Shown piece after piece: positions 32,522 to 42,775 of a DNA stretch of 64,000 nucleotides (position 1 is its first letter; the number at the start of each line of letters is the position of its first letter). This DNA is from Sphaerulina vaccinii (Eukaryota > Ascomycota > Dothideomycetes > Mycosphaerellales > Mycosphaerellaceae): positions 868,001-932,000 of the forward strand of contig JAKUDP010000012.1 in the NCBI GenBank assembly GCA_022570795.1, in the 5' to 3' direction. Below the pieces are notes generated by a model, which was given only the letters and a program-made list of their open reading frames with translations, ran no database searches and was not told where the DNA came from. Made by a program: the position numbers and the translations under genes.

Positions 32522-33964
32522 ATGTGGCCACCGACGAATTGGGAGCCCTTGTTGTTCGCCTGTAACAACAGAATACCAATCGTGTTTGTCTCACCGGAAG
32601 TGGCCAGACGGCTCAGAACAGCAGGACTGTTTACTGAAGAACTTACAGAAATTCCGGAACAACACGCTCCTACGAGTGAAGATAGGCAAGTCTCCTATGA
32701 TGGCTACACAGCACAACAGCTAGATGACTTTAGCGCAGAACTGAATGAAGAGGCAGAAAGACTGAGAACACTGGAGGCGAGACTGAGACTTTGGGAAGCA
32801 GACCTGAATGAGCGTGATGGCTACATCGATTCCGAACACGACGAAGACGAATCGGACGAACCTGAAGCCGATGAAGACTCTGATAGTGAAGATCATGTTG
32901 ACGTATGGGAGAGATCAGAGCCCGAGCCCGAGCCTGACAACAAGATCTGCACTCTCTGCGTTCAGAAGGAGGCTAACAAGGCTCTCAGGGACAGCGAGGG
33001 AACATCCGACGACTCCTTCCATGTCAACCTTCGTACCTTTGAAAACAGCCCAGCCAACATCGTCTATCTTCCATGGCATGATCAATATGGCGCATTACAC
33101 GAAGCACACAACATCGCCAAGAGAGCTTTCTGGTATGCATACCGCAAACACTGGCCTGTGCACTGTCTCCGCAAGTTCGGAGAGTCCTGGCAGCAAGTCC
33201 GATTTGGCAGGACTGAGCTTGATCAGCTGGGCATGGGAACGGAGCGAAACCCCGATTACACATGCCAAATGTGTAGCAAGTCTCGAGAACAGGTCTTGGC
33301 GATGTGCTATGGCATTACTGACCTGCGTAACACGCTTTATCATCCTGCCGCGACTCTCACTGCGAAAGGGCTGACTGGGTGGCTCAAGCTGGTTGAATCG
33401 TTTGCGACTGACCTCGAACAAGAAGATTGTCTGAATGAGATCCGAGAGGTAACGAGTGATGTCATGCAGAAGGCTCGCGAAATCTATGCTGACATCGAAG
33501 CTTGTGTAGGAACTAGCTACTGCACCGGGCCACGAACAGAACCTGGCACAGAGTGCCAGTCTCGCGATGAGGTTGATGAATTGGTGGAATTGAAGCCAGT
33601 CGACACTTCTCTGCCATTTCATATCCAGTACCTGTTGAATGAGGCTGCCGGCAAGCTCAAACCTGACTTCAGGCCATCCAAGGACTACTCACCTGCCATT
33701 GTCGAAGCCGCCAAGCGCTGGCAGGCTGCAGGCCGGAAGCCTGGCGAAGACGAAGAGTATAAGGCGCGAGTTGAGCTGGCTCGCTCGTGGGTGAGGGACA
33801 ATACTGACGATAACATTGTGCGCAGGCAGAGAATATACGAGTACGGTTATGACCCTGAGGTGGAAGAACCACCAACAACCAGATCAGTTACTGATGGGCT
33901 TTCTCCTGATGAGATTGCATTGCGGTCATACCTGGTATACACCAACTGGTATAACTATAGCTGA
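32522..33964 (+). CDS. orphan acidic protein with coiled coil and paired CxxC motifs
   Basis: An intronless ORF of 480 aa. Residues 65-105 form a coiled coil (LEARLRLWEADLNERD), followed by an extreme acidic run (about 105-145). The middle carries CTLC near residue 154 and CQMC near 249, which could bind a metal but are far apart. The C-terminal half is more regular and helix-rich (EIREVTSDVMQKAREIYADIE). No family is recognised and no membrane segment is seen. It converges on the P450 at 34118, only 150 bp away. Confidence 0.72.
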   Translation: MWPPTNWEPLLFACNNRIPIVFVSPEVARRLRTAGLFTEELTEIPEQHAPTSEDRQVSYDGYTAQQLDDFSAELNEEAERLRTLEARLRLWEADLNERDGYIDSEHDEDESDEPEADEDSDSEDHVDVWERSEPEPEPDNKICTLCVQKEANKALRDSEGTSDDSFHVNLRTFENSPANIVYLPWHDQYGALHEAHNIAKRAFWYAYRKHWPVHCLRKFGESWQQVRFGRTELDQLGMGTERNPDYTCQMCSKSREQVLAMCYGITDLRNTLYHPAATLTAKGLTGWLKLVESFATDLEQEDCLNEIREVTSDVMQKAREIYADIEACVGTSYCTGPRTEPGTECQSRDEVDELVELKPVDTSLPFHIQYLLNEAAGKLKPDFRPSKDYSPAIVEAAKRWQAAGRKPGEDEEYKARVELARSWVRDNTDDNIVRRQRIYEYGYDPEVEEPPTTRSVTDGLSPDEIALRSYLVYTNWYNYS

Positions 33965-34117
33965 GCAGCCATGGGACGATACTGGTGAGTCAAGCAGCAA
34001 CAATCGCTTACATCTGCGCGACGAAGTGTATGTTCATCCACTTCTTCTTAGGTTCATCATCGCATTAGTCCTTTCGGTACCAATAGACTAGAACACTATA
34101 CAACTTCAATTCTCTAC

Positions 34118-35623
34118 CTACTTCCTCCTCATCTTAACATTGATCCCCATCTGCATAACAAACCAATAGCACCTCAACTCCCACTCCTTCTCAGGCTCAC
34201 TCAACTCAATCTCAAACTTGCTGAACAACGTCGGAATCAACTTGGACATCTCCATCCAGCTGATGTTCCGTCCAAGACACATTCGAGCACCACTTCCAAA
34301 TGCGAAGAAGAAACGATGCATATCTCCAACACGTTTCTCTTCAGCTTCTGAGTCATCAACTTTCAGCCAGCGATCTGGTCGGAAAGCTTCGACATCTTGC
34401 CCGAAGATTGAGGTGTCGCGGTGGATGACCCAAGGGTTTGCGCCGATGACTGTACCAGCTGGGAGGTAGGTGTTGGAGATGGTGGCGCCGCCGGATGGGA
34501 CGACTCGAGGAAGGGACATGCCAACTGCTGGGTGGAGACGGAGAGCTTCGTACATTACTGCTTGGAGGTATGGCATCTTTTCTGCTTCGTCAAGAGTGAT
34601 TGGATCGGAGAGTTGGCCTTGCGATCGCATGGTGTCCATTTCTTGGAGGAGTTTCGCTTTGCATTCTGGGTTTCTGAGAAGGTAGTAAATGATCGATCTT
34701 GTCGAAATGGCAGTTGTATCAGAACCGGCGAATATGTTCGAAGTGGCCATGCTTGTTACTGCATTATCGTCCATTTGGCCTCCTTTCTCTTTCTGTGTGG
34801 CAAGAAGTTGCGACAGGATGTCTTGGTGATCACTTCCTCGATCCTTTCGGCTTGCGATTTGATTCAATGCGAATATACGTAGAGAGCCATGGCGAGCTGT
34901 GATACCTAGGTGGTTTCCGATATATGGCATGAGAAAGTCATGGAGCCAGTAGAGACCTGGTAGTTGGCCAATCCAGGCTGCTGACTTCAAGGCGTTCTCG
35001 ATTTGTGCGAACGAACCATCGTCTTCTCCAACATCGAGGAAGCCGAACCGCTTGGAGAAGGTAATCTCGCCAATAACGTCAAAGGCGAAGAGCTGGGTCC
35101 AGTGGCCTATGTCGACGATGTGGCCAGCTCGCTTATTCATCTGTTCCACGAAGACTTTGACAGCATCGTCGACGAAGGGCTCCAATTGCTTGAGCGTGCC
35201 CATAGCATAAGGTCGACTGACCAACCTCCGCTGCTGGCCATGAATGCTCTCATCGCGCTCTGCGAACAGATCAAACTTGCGATGTCCTTGCCAAACAGAG
35301 TACCAATCCGACTTACGAAACTTCGTGCCAGCTCCATAGATCGTCTTGATAGCTGCAGTGTCCGAGACGCTGACTTCTCGAGGGCCAGTCCGAACTAGGC
35401 TGCCGTGCTTCTCGTGTAATGCGATCATAGTCGTGTTCATATCGCCATCCCAGGAGTGTTTAGTCATCCATAGCTTGTTGAACGTTGCCCAAAAAGGTCC
35501 AGGAACCTTTGCTAGAGGACTTAGAAAGATCAGATAGAGATCGTAGGCAATGGCTGCGACCACGATACTGCCGATAATGACTGGCGCGGACAGCAAGCCC
35601 GAGCTGACGAACTGGGAAGCCAT
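34118..35623 (-). CDS. cytochrome P450, pisatin-demethylase-like
   Basis: Open from an ATG at 35662 (514 aa). An internal ATG at 35623 (MASQFVSSG) gives about 501 aa and places the membrane anchor right at the N-terminus, so I list that start. All hallmarks are present: N-terminal helix (SAPVIIGSIVVAAIAYDLYLIF), proline hinge VPGPFW, I-helix AGSDTT, ExxR in EALRLHP, the PxRW meander (FRPDRW), and the heme loop FGSGARMCLG with Cys462 (numbering from 35662). Overall pattern resembles fungal pisatin demethylase-type P450s, which O-demethylate or hydroxylate plant aromatics in the ER with a P450 reductase. The substrate is inferred only. It is divergent from the phenol-hydroxylase-like gene at 36541. 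Confidence 0.92.
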   Translation of the reverse strand: MASQFVSSGLLSAPVIIGSIVVAAIAYDLYLIFLSPLAKVPGPFWATFNKLWMTKHSWDGDMNTTMIALHEKHGSLVRTGPREVSVSDTAAIKTIYGAGTKFRKSDWYSVWQGHRKFDLFAERDESIHGQQRRLVSRPYAMGTLKQLEPFVDDAVKVFVEQMNKRAGHIVDIGHWTQLFAFDVIGEITFSKRFGFLDVGEDDGSFAQIENALKSAAWIGQLPGLYWLHDFLMPYIGNHLGITARHGSLRIFALNQIASRKDRGSDHQDILSQLLATQKEKGGQMDDNAVTSMATSNIFAGSDTTAISTRSIIYYLLRNPECKAKLLQEMDTMRSQGQLSDPITLDEAEKMPYLQAVMYEALRLHPAVGMSLPRVVPSGGATISNTYLPAGTVIGANPWVIHRDTSIFGQDVEAFRPDRWLKVDDSEAEEKRVGDMHRFFFAFGSGARMCLGRNISWMEMSKLIPTLFSKFEIELSEPEKEWELRCYWFVMQMGINVKMRRK

Positions 35624-35662
35624 GGTCCTTGCTATCGAGGTCAGTGTATCGACAGCGAACAA

Positions 35663-36540
35663 GTAAAGCTTGGAAGAGAGATAAGTGACAGGTAAGTCAG
35701 GTAGGACAACGAAATGTTAGCTTATGACTTCAATGCCCTAGGTGTGACGGCCTGCGGAAGTCTCTACGGATCGCAATCATTCCAGACCGATGGCCATGTT
35801 CTGCGGAGATGTGGAGGTGAGAGTGTGGGCGACTTGCAGCTTCAAGTACAAAACAGAGACAGATTGGCGAACACAGGTCATCTAGAGCTCGAGGCAAATG
35901 ATTCGGCAGAGGTTGGTGGGAGTGGTGATGTCCGCTCACGGCCCGCAAGGCTGGATCGTGTTGTGCGTCTGCATCACCTCTTCACATCCGACAACGCATC
36001 CCGTTCCAAAGCAGGTATGCACGGAGTCTGGTATAACGTGCAGTGGAGCTGCTGAGCGAGGCGATGGCCCAATGGATTTGAGTCTTCTAACCATGTCACT
36101 GTCATCAAAGGAAGAATCCCGGACATTCGTTTCACTTGCAGCCAAGAAAAGCTTCGACCACCTATCACGTGCGCAAAAATGCCTACCGTACTGCTGTACC
36201 GGCGGGGGCTCGTCATCTTCTTTGCGCTGAAAGCTTCTCGGCAAGACAACATGGTAACTATTCTTACTCCTTCGAGCTCGATTCTGGGCCCCGATGCCCT
36301 TTCCGTACGTCTTAGCCGTTTACAAGCGCAGGCTCACGATGAAAGCCATCGATGGCTTCATAAGATAAGTCTGCTCTCTTCATTGTTCTCATCTATTGCT
36401 GTTCGATCGCACTTCACCAAAGCCTATACCATTCTCCTGAGAATTCGAAGCCTGTCTACGAGTGCTGTACTACCAGCTGTCAGCTTACTCTGGCTCGCGC
36501 CACTTACTCGTCTTCATTTATATCATCTAATACCACAGCA
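35663..36540. other. shared divergent promoter region of P450 and phenol-hydroxylase-like gene
   Basis: About 880 bp between two divergently transcribed oxidative enzymes. Only short ORFs occur. A TATA-like ATTTATATCATC lies about 25 bp upstream of the 36541 start. Confidence 0.45.
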
Positions 36541-38500
36541 ATGGCGGTCGAGAACTACGATATCGTGATCGTGGGCGCTGGGCCTGTTGGGCTGCTGCTC
36601 TCGACATGTCTGGCGAGATGGGGATACAAGATCAAGCACATCGATATGCGACCTGAGCCTACACTTACTGGACGCGCCGATGGCATCCAGCCGCGATCAC
36701 TGGATCTCCTGCGAAACATGGGACTCAAGCGTGCGATCATGGCTCACGAGCCAGCCAAAGTGTACGAAGTAGCCTTCTGGGACCCTCTAGACGAAGGCAA
36801 GGGCATAGCGAGAACCACAACATGGGCATCTTGCCCAAGGTTTATCGACGCACGATACCCATTCACGACGCTTCTGCACCAAGGACTGATCGAAAGGGTG
36901 TTTATTGAAGACATTGAAAAGCACAACACACGGATACAGCGACCATGGAGGATAACAGGCTTCAAGAATGACGGCAAGGATGAAACATATCCAGTGGAGG
37001 TGGACATTGCACACGTCGATGGTGCTGAGAAAGAAACTGTGAGAGCGAAGTACCTCTTCTCGGGAGAGGGCGCGCGATCATTTGTCCGAGAGCAGTTGGG
37101 TGTTGGTATCACGCACAAAGATCCAATCGCATATGTGTGGGGAGTGATGGACGGTGTGGTGCGGACTGACTTCCCTGATATCAAGGTATGTTTCGTTCCC
37201 TCGCATTTCTGGCGTCGCGTATGCTGACTAGTCCCAGATGAAATGCACAATCCACTCGGATGCTGGCTCCATCATGGTCATTCCACGTGAGAACAACATG
37301 GTTCGCCTCTACATTCAGATCGCCTCTTCGACAGACAAGGACTGGAATCCACGCAAGTCTGCAACGACGGAAGAAGTGCAGGAGTACGCAAAGAAGATCA
37401 TGAAGCCTTACTACATCGAATGGGATCGCGTAGAGTGGTATTCGGTCTACCCCATCGGGCAAGGTATCGCCGATCGTTACACACTCGACGAGCGCGTCTT
37501 CATGGGCGGTGACTGCTGCCACACACACTCTCCTAAGGCTGGACAGGGTATGAACACAGCTTTCCTGGACGCACAAAACCTGGCCTGGAAGATTCATCAC
37601 GTTGAGCAAGGCTTCGCAGATCGTAGCATTCTCAAATCCTACGAGTCTGAGCGCAAATACGTAGCTGAGAATCTGTTGAACTTCGACGCATCATACGCCA
37701 AGCTCTTCTCGCAACGAGTGCCTTCTGCCTCTGAGCGCGCATCAGCAGCAAAGTCTGCAAAGGAAAATGGCCAAGAAGAGAACCCGTTCGTGCAGAAGTT
37801 CAAGGAGTCGTGCGAGTTCACATCTGGATATGGTGTCGCATATCTGGAGAATGTCTTGAACTGGTCAGAGTCGCACGCCGCGCAATCACCAGCATTTCTA
37901 TCAAACAAGAACGGTGGCACGAAACTCCGCACAGGCCGCATTCTCACACCTGCTACTGTAACGAGAGTGGTAGACGCAAATGTGGTTCATCTCGAGCAAG
38001 AGATCCCACTCAACGGCTCTTACCGACTATACCTGTTTGGTGGCAAGCCAAACAAGACGAAGAAGGCCATTGCAGACTTCGCAGCCGGCCTACGCAAGAA
38101 GGGCTCGTTCTACGATGCATACAAGCGCGAAGACATCGCCACAGTCGACTACCACGAGAGGCATAACCCACACTCATGGTTCTATACCTTCAACATCATC
38201 TTCAACGCCCATCGACCTGAGATTGAGATCCGAGATCCTCTACCCGAGGTGCTAGCACGATACACCGATCACGTCTACGCTGACGATGTCTGGGATCAGA
38301 TCGTGCCTGACGCAAAGGCATCAGCACATGCCAAGGTTGGCTTGTCAGAAGAGGATGGCGGCATTGTTGTCGTCCGACCTGATGGATATGTTGGATGTGT
38401 GGTGAAGCTTGAGGAGGGCACGAGCACGATTGATGCGCTCAATGCCTACTTTGCTTCCTTCACTGTGAAGAAGATCGGTGGCACCCGGGCACAGCTGTGA
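36541..38500 (+). CDS. FAD-dependent phenol 2-monooxygenase-like hydroxylase
   Basis: Exons 36541-37185 and 37238-38500 (635 aa) have a 52-nt intron (GTATGT...CCCAG) in phase 0. The Rossmann motif GAGPVG is at residues 12-17. [16 protein letters not shown] follows. [13 protein letters not shown] is near residues 180-192, and the GD motif [19 protein letters not shown] is in the second exon. The last 200 residues form the thioredoxin-like C-terminal domain of phenol hydroxylases ([11 protein letters not shown], then YRLYLFGGK). This length and two-domain plan match phenol 2-monooxygenase and 3-hydroxybenzoate 4-hydroxylase, which hydroxylate phenols with NADPH and O2 to feed catechol-type ring cleavage. 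The exact substrate is unknown. Confidence 0.92.
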
Positions 38501-39048
38501 GCATACGAATGATATATTGTTGCATTTTGAGCGTCATGTAAGAGCTAGATTTGAGTAGACATTGTGAACTGTACGAAGTCACCTTCAGCCATCTTTCACT
38601 TCACACTAGTCGTTGATGTGTCCGCTCTGAGACGCTCGGACTGCAGCAGTGATGTGAGGGTCATGGAATTGAAGGTTCGTAGTTCACCCTCCACTCTCAG
38701 TTCACCACGCGCTGACGCATTGCAGGTCGATTGTCTTCAGACCAGAAGCTGAGAAGCGGTACCATCTCCAGAAAATGACATCGCCGGCAACATATGCTGA
38801 ATGCCATTACAGCATGTCTGAATGGGGGACCTCAGCTGACACGACCGCTTGGAGGGCCCAGCTTCACTTCATTTTCCACTGGCGGCTGCAGGCCCGCAAA
38901 TTAAGCTTTGCTGCGGTCTATTGTCCGATTCTTAGTGTTTCTGCACTCTGACTTATTTTCGAGCTTCGAACTTATCTTCAAACTTCAACACACAAACTTT
39001 CTTCATCTCCAAACATCACCATAACACAAATCACCTCTCGACACCAAA
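38501..39048. other. intergenic region
   Basis: 3' flank of the phenol-hydroxylase-like gene and promoter of the next gene. I see nothing specific. Confidence 0.5.
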
Positions 39049-40314
39049 ATGGCACTCAAGCGCGAAGCCAGCGTCTGCAGTAACGAAGGCAGCTCCAAGC
39101 GGGTCAAGAAACAAGAGGACGAAACGGAAATCAAGGAGGAAGAAATGGAGGTGGAGATCGAGCACAAGGACGCCGACATGAAAGACGAAGACTCCAAAGA
39201 CGATAACGTGAAGATTGATATCAAGAGCGTAAGACATCCGATTCTGGGCGAATACACCACCGACGCGAGGCCACTCAAGCTCGTCAAACTCGAGCCAACT
39301 GAGCCAAGCGAGGGCGCCGCAGAGCCCAGAACCATTGGCAACCAACTCCAGAAGCGTGATTTCTACGACCTCGCTGCCGAGACCCGCAACATCATCTACG
39401 AGTACTACTTCGCCGATCCGGCACCCATTGCCATTGCCAGCAAGAACCCCAATCTTGTGGAACTTCAATTTCCACTTCTCTTCTGCTCGAAGAAAACCCG
39501 AGGTGAAGCACGGGAAATGTTCTACGCGATGAAGACCTTCGAAGCAGACGATGTCGACATCAGTCTAGGCTACCTCAAAGCGCTGCGCAAACCTCAGCTC
39601 AAAGCTCTCACGGACTTCAGGATCGTTGATCAGGCGAGCATGCCGGTCAACGAAGGCACTCCACACTCGCAGGTGCTCAAGAGGGCACGGTACACGCGTC
39701 TGATGAGAGCTGCCGAGAGTGCCGTCGAGGAGGCTAAGATGCGCGCGGCTATGAAAGCCAAGATTGCAGCACAGAAGGCTGAGGAGATCGCTGCATTAAT
39801 GAACATGCAAACCAGACAGAAGAAGAGCAAGCCGGCGCACTACGTGCCTCTACCACTACCAGTCACCAGTGGCGGCGAGATAGACCAACTCCAGGTCTTC
39901 TCCAGAATGAACCGTGAGCCGCCTCGGACGATCCGCAAGATCCGCCGCACACTCAAGGCCATCAGTTACGCATTCGGACACAAAGGCCTGGAAATAAGCG
40001 CAGTCAAGATGGGCATGCTTGTGCACAAGCCATTTGATCCAGCCAACCCTATTGATTTCATCCACCATGCTACTCAAATCTGGAGCAAGATCGGCAATGC
40101 TGATGTGGATGAGTACAAGTGCATCAAGATGGGGAGCAAGAGGCTCAACATGCCCATGACTGATGAGGACAAGAAGATTCATCGCCCACTTCGCCAGAAA
40201 GCCGAGAAGCTCCAGGCGCGCGCTGCGAAGGCCAAGAAAGTAGCCGCGAAGATGGCTGAGTTGGCCGAGCTCGCGAAGGCGAAGAAGGCTGAGCCTGAGA
40301 AGGCGCAAGTCTAG
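39049..40314 (+). CDS. F-box-like (2EXR-type) protein with charged tails
   Basis: A single exon, 421 aa. The N-terminal 95 residues are Lys/Glu/Asp-rich. The domain starts at about residue 104 with FYDLAAETRNIIYEYYF, a variant of the LPAELRNxIYE helix, and has the usual second part (FPLLFCSKKTRGEAREMFYAMKTF) in which a small household of residues before a bulge predicts 'returned' cell contacts. Domain function in fungi is mostly unknown, and protein-protein binding is assumed. The C-terminus is an Ala/Lys-rich helix (KAEKLQARAAKAKKVAAKMAE), likely basic and extended. Related proteins are at 54483-57516. Confidence 0.75.
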   Translation: MALKREASVCSNEGSSKRVKKQEDETEIKEEEMEVEIEHKDADMKDEDSKDDNVKIDIKSVRHPILGEYTTDARPLKLVKLEPTEPSEGAAEPRTIGNQLQKRDFYDLAAETRNIIYEYYFADPAPIAIASKNPNLVELQFPLLFCSKKTRGEAREMFYAMKTFEADDVDISLGYLKALRKPQLKALTDFRIVDQASMPVNEGTPHSQVLKRARYTRLMRAAESAVEEAKMRAAMKAKIAAQKAEEIAALMNMQTRQKKSKPAHYVPLPLPVTSGGEIDQLQVFSRMNREPPRTIRKIRRTLKAISYAFGHKGLEISAVKMGMLVHKPFDPANPIDFIHHATQIWSKIGNADVDEYKCIKMGSKRLNMPMTDEDKKIHRPLRQKAEKLQARAAKAKKVAAKMAELAELAKAKKAEPEKAQV

Positions 40315-40531
40315 CCAACGAGGCAAGTGAGAACGAGACTGTGTAGATTGAGACTCCGCAGACTGTTGCTGTCTATGCTGCTTGGTAGTGCTTCACTGGA
40401 AGCACATGTTGTTGAGAGAGCTCAGAGATAGGTTGACTGCTTCGACCGTGGTTGTATGAGCATTGTACATGACTAGAGGCGTGCTTGCCATGGCTTGAGT
40501 AGATGATAAGAAGGAGAATGATGAATTGTAT

Positions 40532-41806
40532 TCAGCTGATCTTCTCTTCACTTCCTTGCAATCCCTGCACTTCGACTGCTATGTCAATTACACAGTGCAT
40601 AACACCAGGTGCGTAGCTTTTGAGTCTATTGATATGCTCGATCTTCACCATGATAGCCTGGCCCTCATCAAGCTGCTCAACATATGTGTTGTCTGACTTC
40701 GCCAGAACCCGCTCGAACTCCTGCTTCGTTTCCTCAGCTTTCTGCTCGATCTCTTCTACCAAGAAGTTCTCGTGTACATGTAGCCAGCCTTTCGGCTGAG
40801 GACAGATGATCTTCGCGGCTAGCTCTAGTGAGAGCCTCGAGCTAGGTAGCATGCCAAGGTTGATGTGCCGTATTGATGGTCTCCAGTAAGTCAGGTCATC
40901 CATTCTCTTAGGCGCCATTTCATTCGACTCGTTGAACACCAGAAGTTTCGCACTGCTGTAGCCAATCGCCTCAATTTCACTCACATTCTGCGAGTCCTCC
41001 GGTATCTTGCTATACAGAGCTGCCTCCCACTTATTCGCCTTAGCCCCTCTCAGTAGACCCTCATTACTCCAAGGACTGATATCCCAGCAATAGACTTTAT
41101 CTGCACCAGCTTTGATGTACGAGAATGCGAAATAGCCTATCCCAGCATACAGGTCAACAACACCAAAGCCACGACCACTTTCTTTGGCTTCTTCGACAGC
41201 TTGTGTAACAGAAGGTAGTGTGAGCAAACGTGCTTTCTCAGATATGTTTCCTCGACTGAACATCGTCCATCTTGGAGCCCAGACTTGATAGATTCCATTC
41301 TGCTTCGCAGTCACCCAGAAAGCGTTGTCGAAGTCTTCTTGGGTCGGAGGTTGATTACATGTTTCTGGGCCGAAATCTCCATATAATGGCGTGAAGTTTA
41401 TGGGTGCTCGTAGAACGTTCTCAGATTCTGTTTTCAGACTTCGTAGAGGTATGGGCTTGTTGGAGGCGATATGCGTGATTTTCAGCTCTTTTGCCATGAA
41501 CTTGAACAGGTCATTGAGAGCCCCCCTTTCGTCGACTGAACTTCCGAGAATGTCCCATTCATGGCCTTCGAGAGCATTTTGAGGGAGGAGGAGCATGCAG
41601 CCATATATGGTATATGACCTCGTCAGCTTCTTTGCCAGAGGTGCGATGGCGTTGATCTGTATTCCGCGTAGGACTCGCCATGTTTCGATAGCTCTGTCCA
41701 TACTAAGGATGGACTGGGTGCATTTTGATGTTTCATTTGGGAAGAGCCACGAAGTGTTGAACATAGTTCCACTGTGTCTCTTGGCGAAACTCGATTGTGA
41801 TCTCAT
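40532..41806 (-). CDS. TRM12: tRNA wybutosine-synthesizing protein 2 (TYW2/Trm12)
   Basis: The ORF is 424 aa from 41806. The internal ATG at 41764 (MFNTSWLFP) is an equally possible start. The SAM-binding core reads VVDLYAGIGYFAFSYIKAGADKVYCWDISPWS, preceded by the family block APRWTMFSRGNISEKARLL. YWRPSIRHINLGMLPSS and a C-terminal HVHENFLVEEIE also fit Trm12. The enzyme transfers the 3-amino-3-carboxypropyl group of SAM to the tricyclic base during wybutosine formation at G37 of tRNA-Phe, in the cytosol. The N-terminal part (residues 15-110) is weakly conserved as usual. Another frame upstream (42086-41733) is open but has no family similarity. Confidence 0.9.
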   Translation of the reverse strand: MRSQSSFAKRHSGTMFNTSWLFPNETSKCTQSILSMDRAIETWRVLRGIQINAIAPLAKKLTRSYTIYGCMLLLPQNALEGHEWDILGSSVDERGALNDLFKFMAKELKITHIASNKPIPLRSLKTESENVLRAPINFTPLYGDFGPETCNQPPTQEDFDNAFWVTAKQNGIYQVWAPRWTMFSRGNISEKARLLTLPSVTQAVEEAKESGRGFGVVDLYAGIGYFAFSYIKAGADKVYCWDISPWSNEGLLRGAKANKWEAALYSKIPEDSQNVSEIEAIGYSSAKLLVFNESNEMAPKRMDDLTYWRPSIRHINLGMLPSSRLSLELAAKIICPQPKGWLHVHENFLVEEIEQKAEETKQEFERVLAKSDNTYVEQLDEGQAIMVKIEHINRLKSYAPGVMHCVIDIAVEVQGLQGSEEKIS

Positions 41807-42421
41807 TCGTTTCTTGACGAGCCAGACTTCCTTCCTCTCTTCTCATCCTGTAACGAACAACTTTGTTGTCCTCGAGGTCGCCGACATAACATGTGAAAGA
41901 AAGAGAACAGCATGGCGGTGCAGCCTTGGCTCTTGTATACAAGTGACTCCGAACGAGCCGTATAGAAATGTCCGCTCGATGTCCGCGTCCGCAGCGTTCA
42001 GCGTTCCAAGACTCAAGACGGCAAACGACTGGGTACCAGGGCAGGGGAGGAAGAACAGATCGTAGCTTTTTTGCTCGTGTGCTCATGCGGGAAGTAGGGC
42101 ATTACGGCAACCTCCACTACTCCACCAGAAGACCTACTCAGATCGGAGCATTGACGCAGGTTTGGCTTCGCATCACTTCGCATTCACGCACGTAACTTCC
42201 CTGGAGCGAACACGGACGGCTTTATGACATATTGCAGCATTTGTTCAGCATATTGACTCAGAGCATCTGGATATCTTGCAACGGACACTGCTCTTGCGGA
42301 ACGACGGGCGAAACAATCGAATTGTTCTCGATCACCAAGCATGGTGAATGCACCCCAACATCAAGAAATATCAAACCACATCGTCTCCTCTGCTAGACGT
42401 GAGCCAAGGCTTCGAACATAC
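41807..42421. other. intergenic region upstream of TRM12
   Basis: A 117-codon minus ORF (42086-41733) overlaps the start of TRM12 in another frame. I consider it chance. Otherwise nothing. Confidence 0.4.
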
Positions 42422-42775
42422 TCACCCTATGCCAAGATCAAGGTCAGCAATCGTTGCTTGCAATCGTTGCTTGCTCATGGCATACACGCTGACACTTACG
42501 TCCATGATGCCGTGCACGTATGCTGTGCCAATCATGTTCCAATCATCGCTGCTGCCAGCACGGCGCATGAACGGAAGCCGTCCACCAAAAAGAACACTCT
42601 CGAGGTCTGCTAGTTTCAAGCTGGCGGATGCGAGACCTATGTTACCGTTCTCTGTCAGGAAGAGTCGGCGATTCACGCCATGCTGCAACGCCTTGTTGTA
42701 TGGCAATTGCGACAGCTGATCCGCATTCGATCCTGCTACGATGTCCTTGCATTTCCGGGTGAAGGCTTGAAACAT
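42422..42775 (-). pseudogene. C-terminal fragment of a HET-domain (heterokaryon incompatibility) protein
   Basis: The 117-codon frame shows the usual ending of large fungal HET proteins: a block equivalent to RRFFVTEKGYMGLGP (here RRLFLTENGNIGLASASL), then DLESVLFGGRLPFMRRAG and YVHGIMD. Intact HET proteins are several hundred residues with the HET domain at the N-terminus. That domain is not found upstream (42776-43771) in any frame. The frame is preceded directly by a TGA, and the ATG at 42775 is probably incidental. GTGAGT at the 3' end could be an old splice donor. I read this as a remnant of a decayed or rearranged gene. Confidence 0.6.

Noticed and set aside
33095..33622. 175-codon minus ORF antisense to the 480-aa orphan
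   Set aside because: Overlaps a better-formed gene and has no family signal.
41733..42086. 117-codon minus ORF as a possible 5' exon of TRM12
   Set aside because: It is in a different frame, lacks Trm12 similarity, and no donor/acceptor pair in the right phase is evident.
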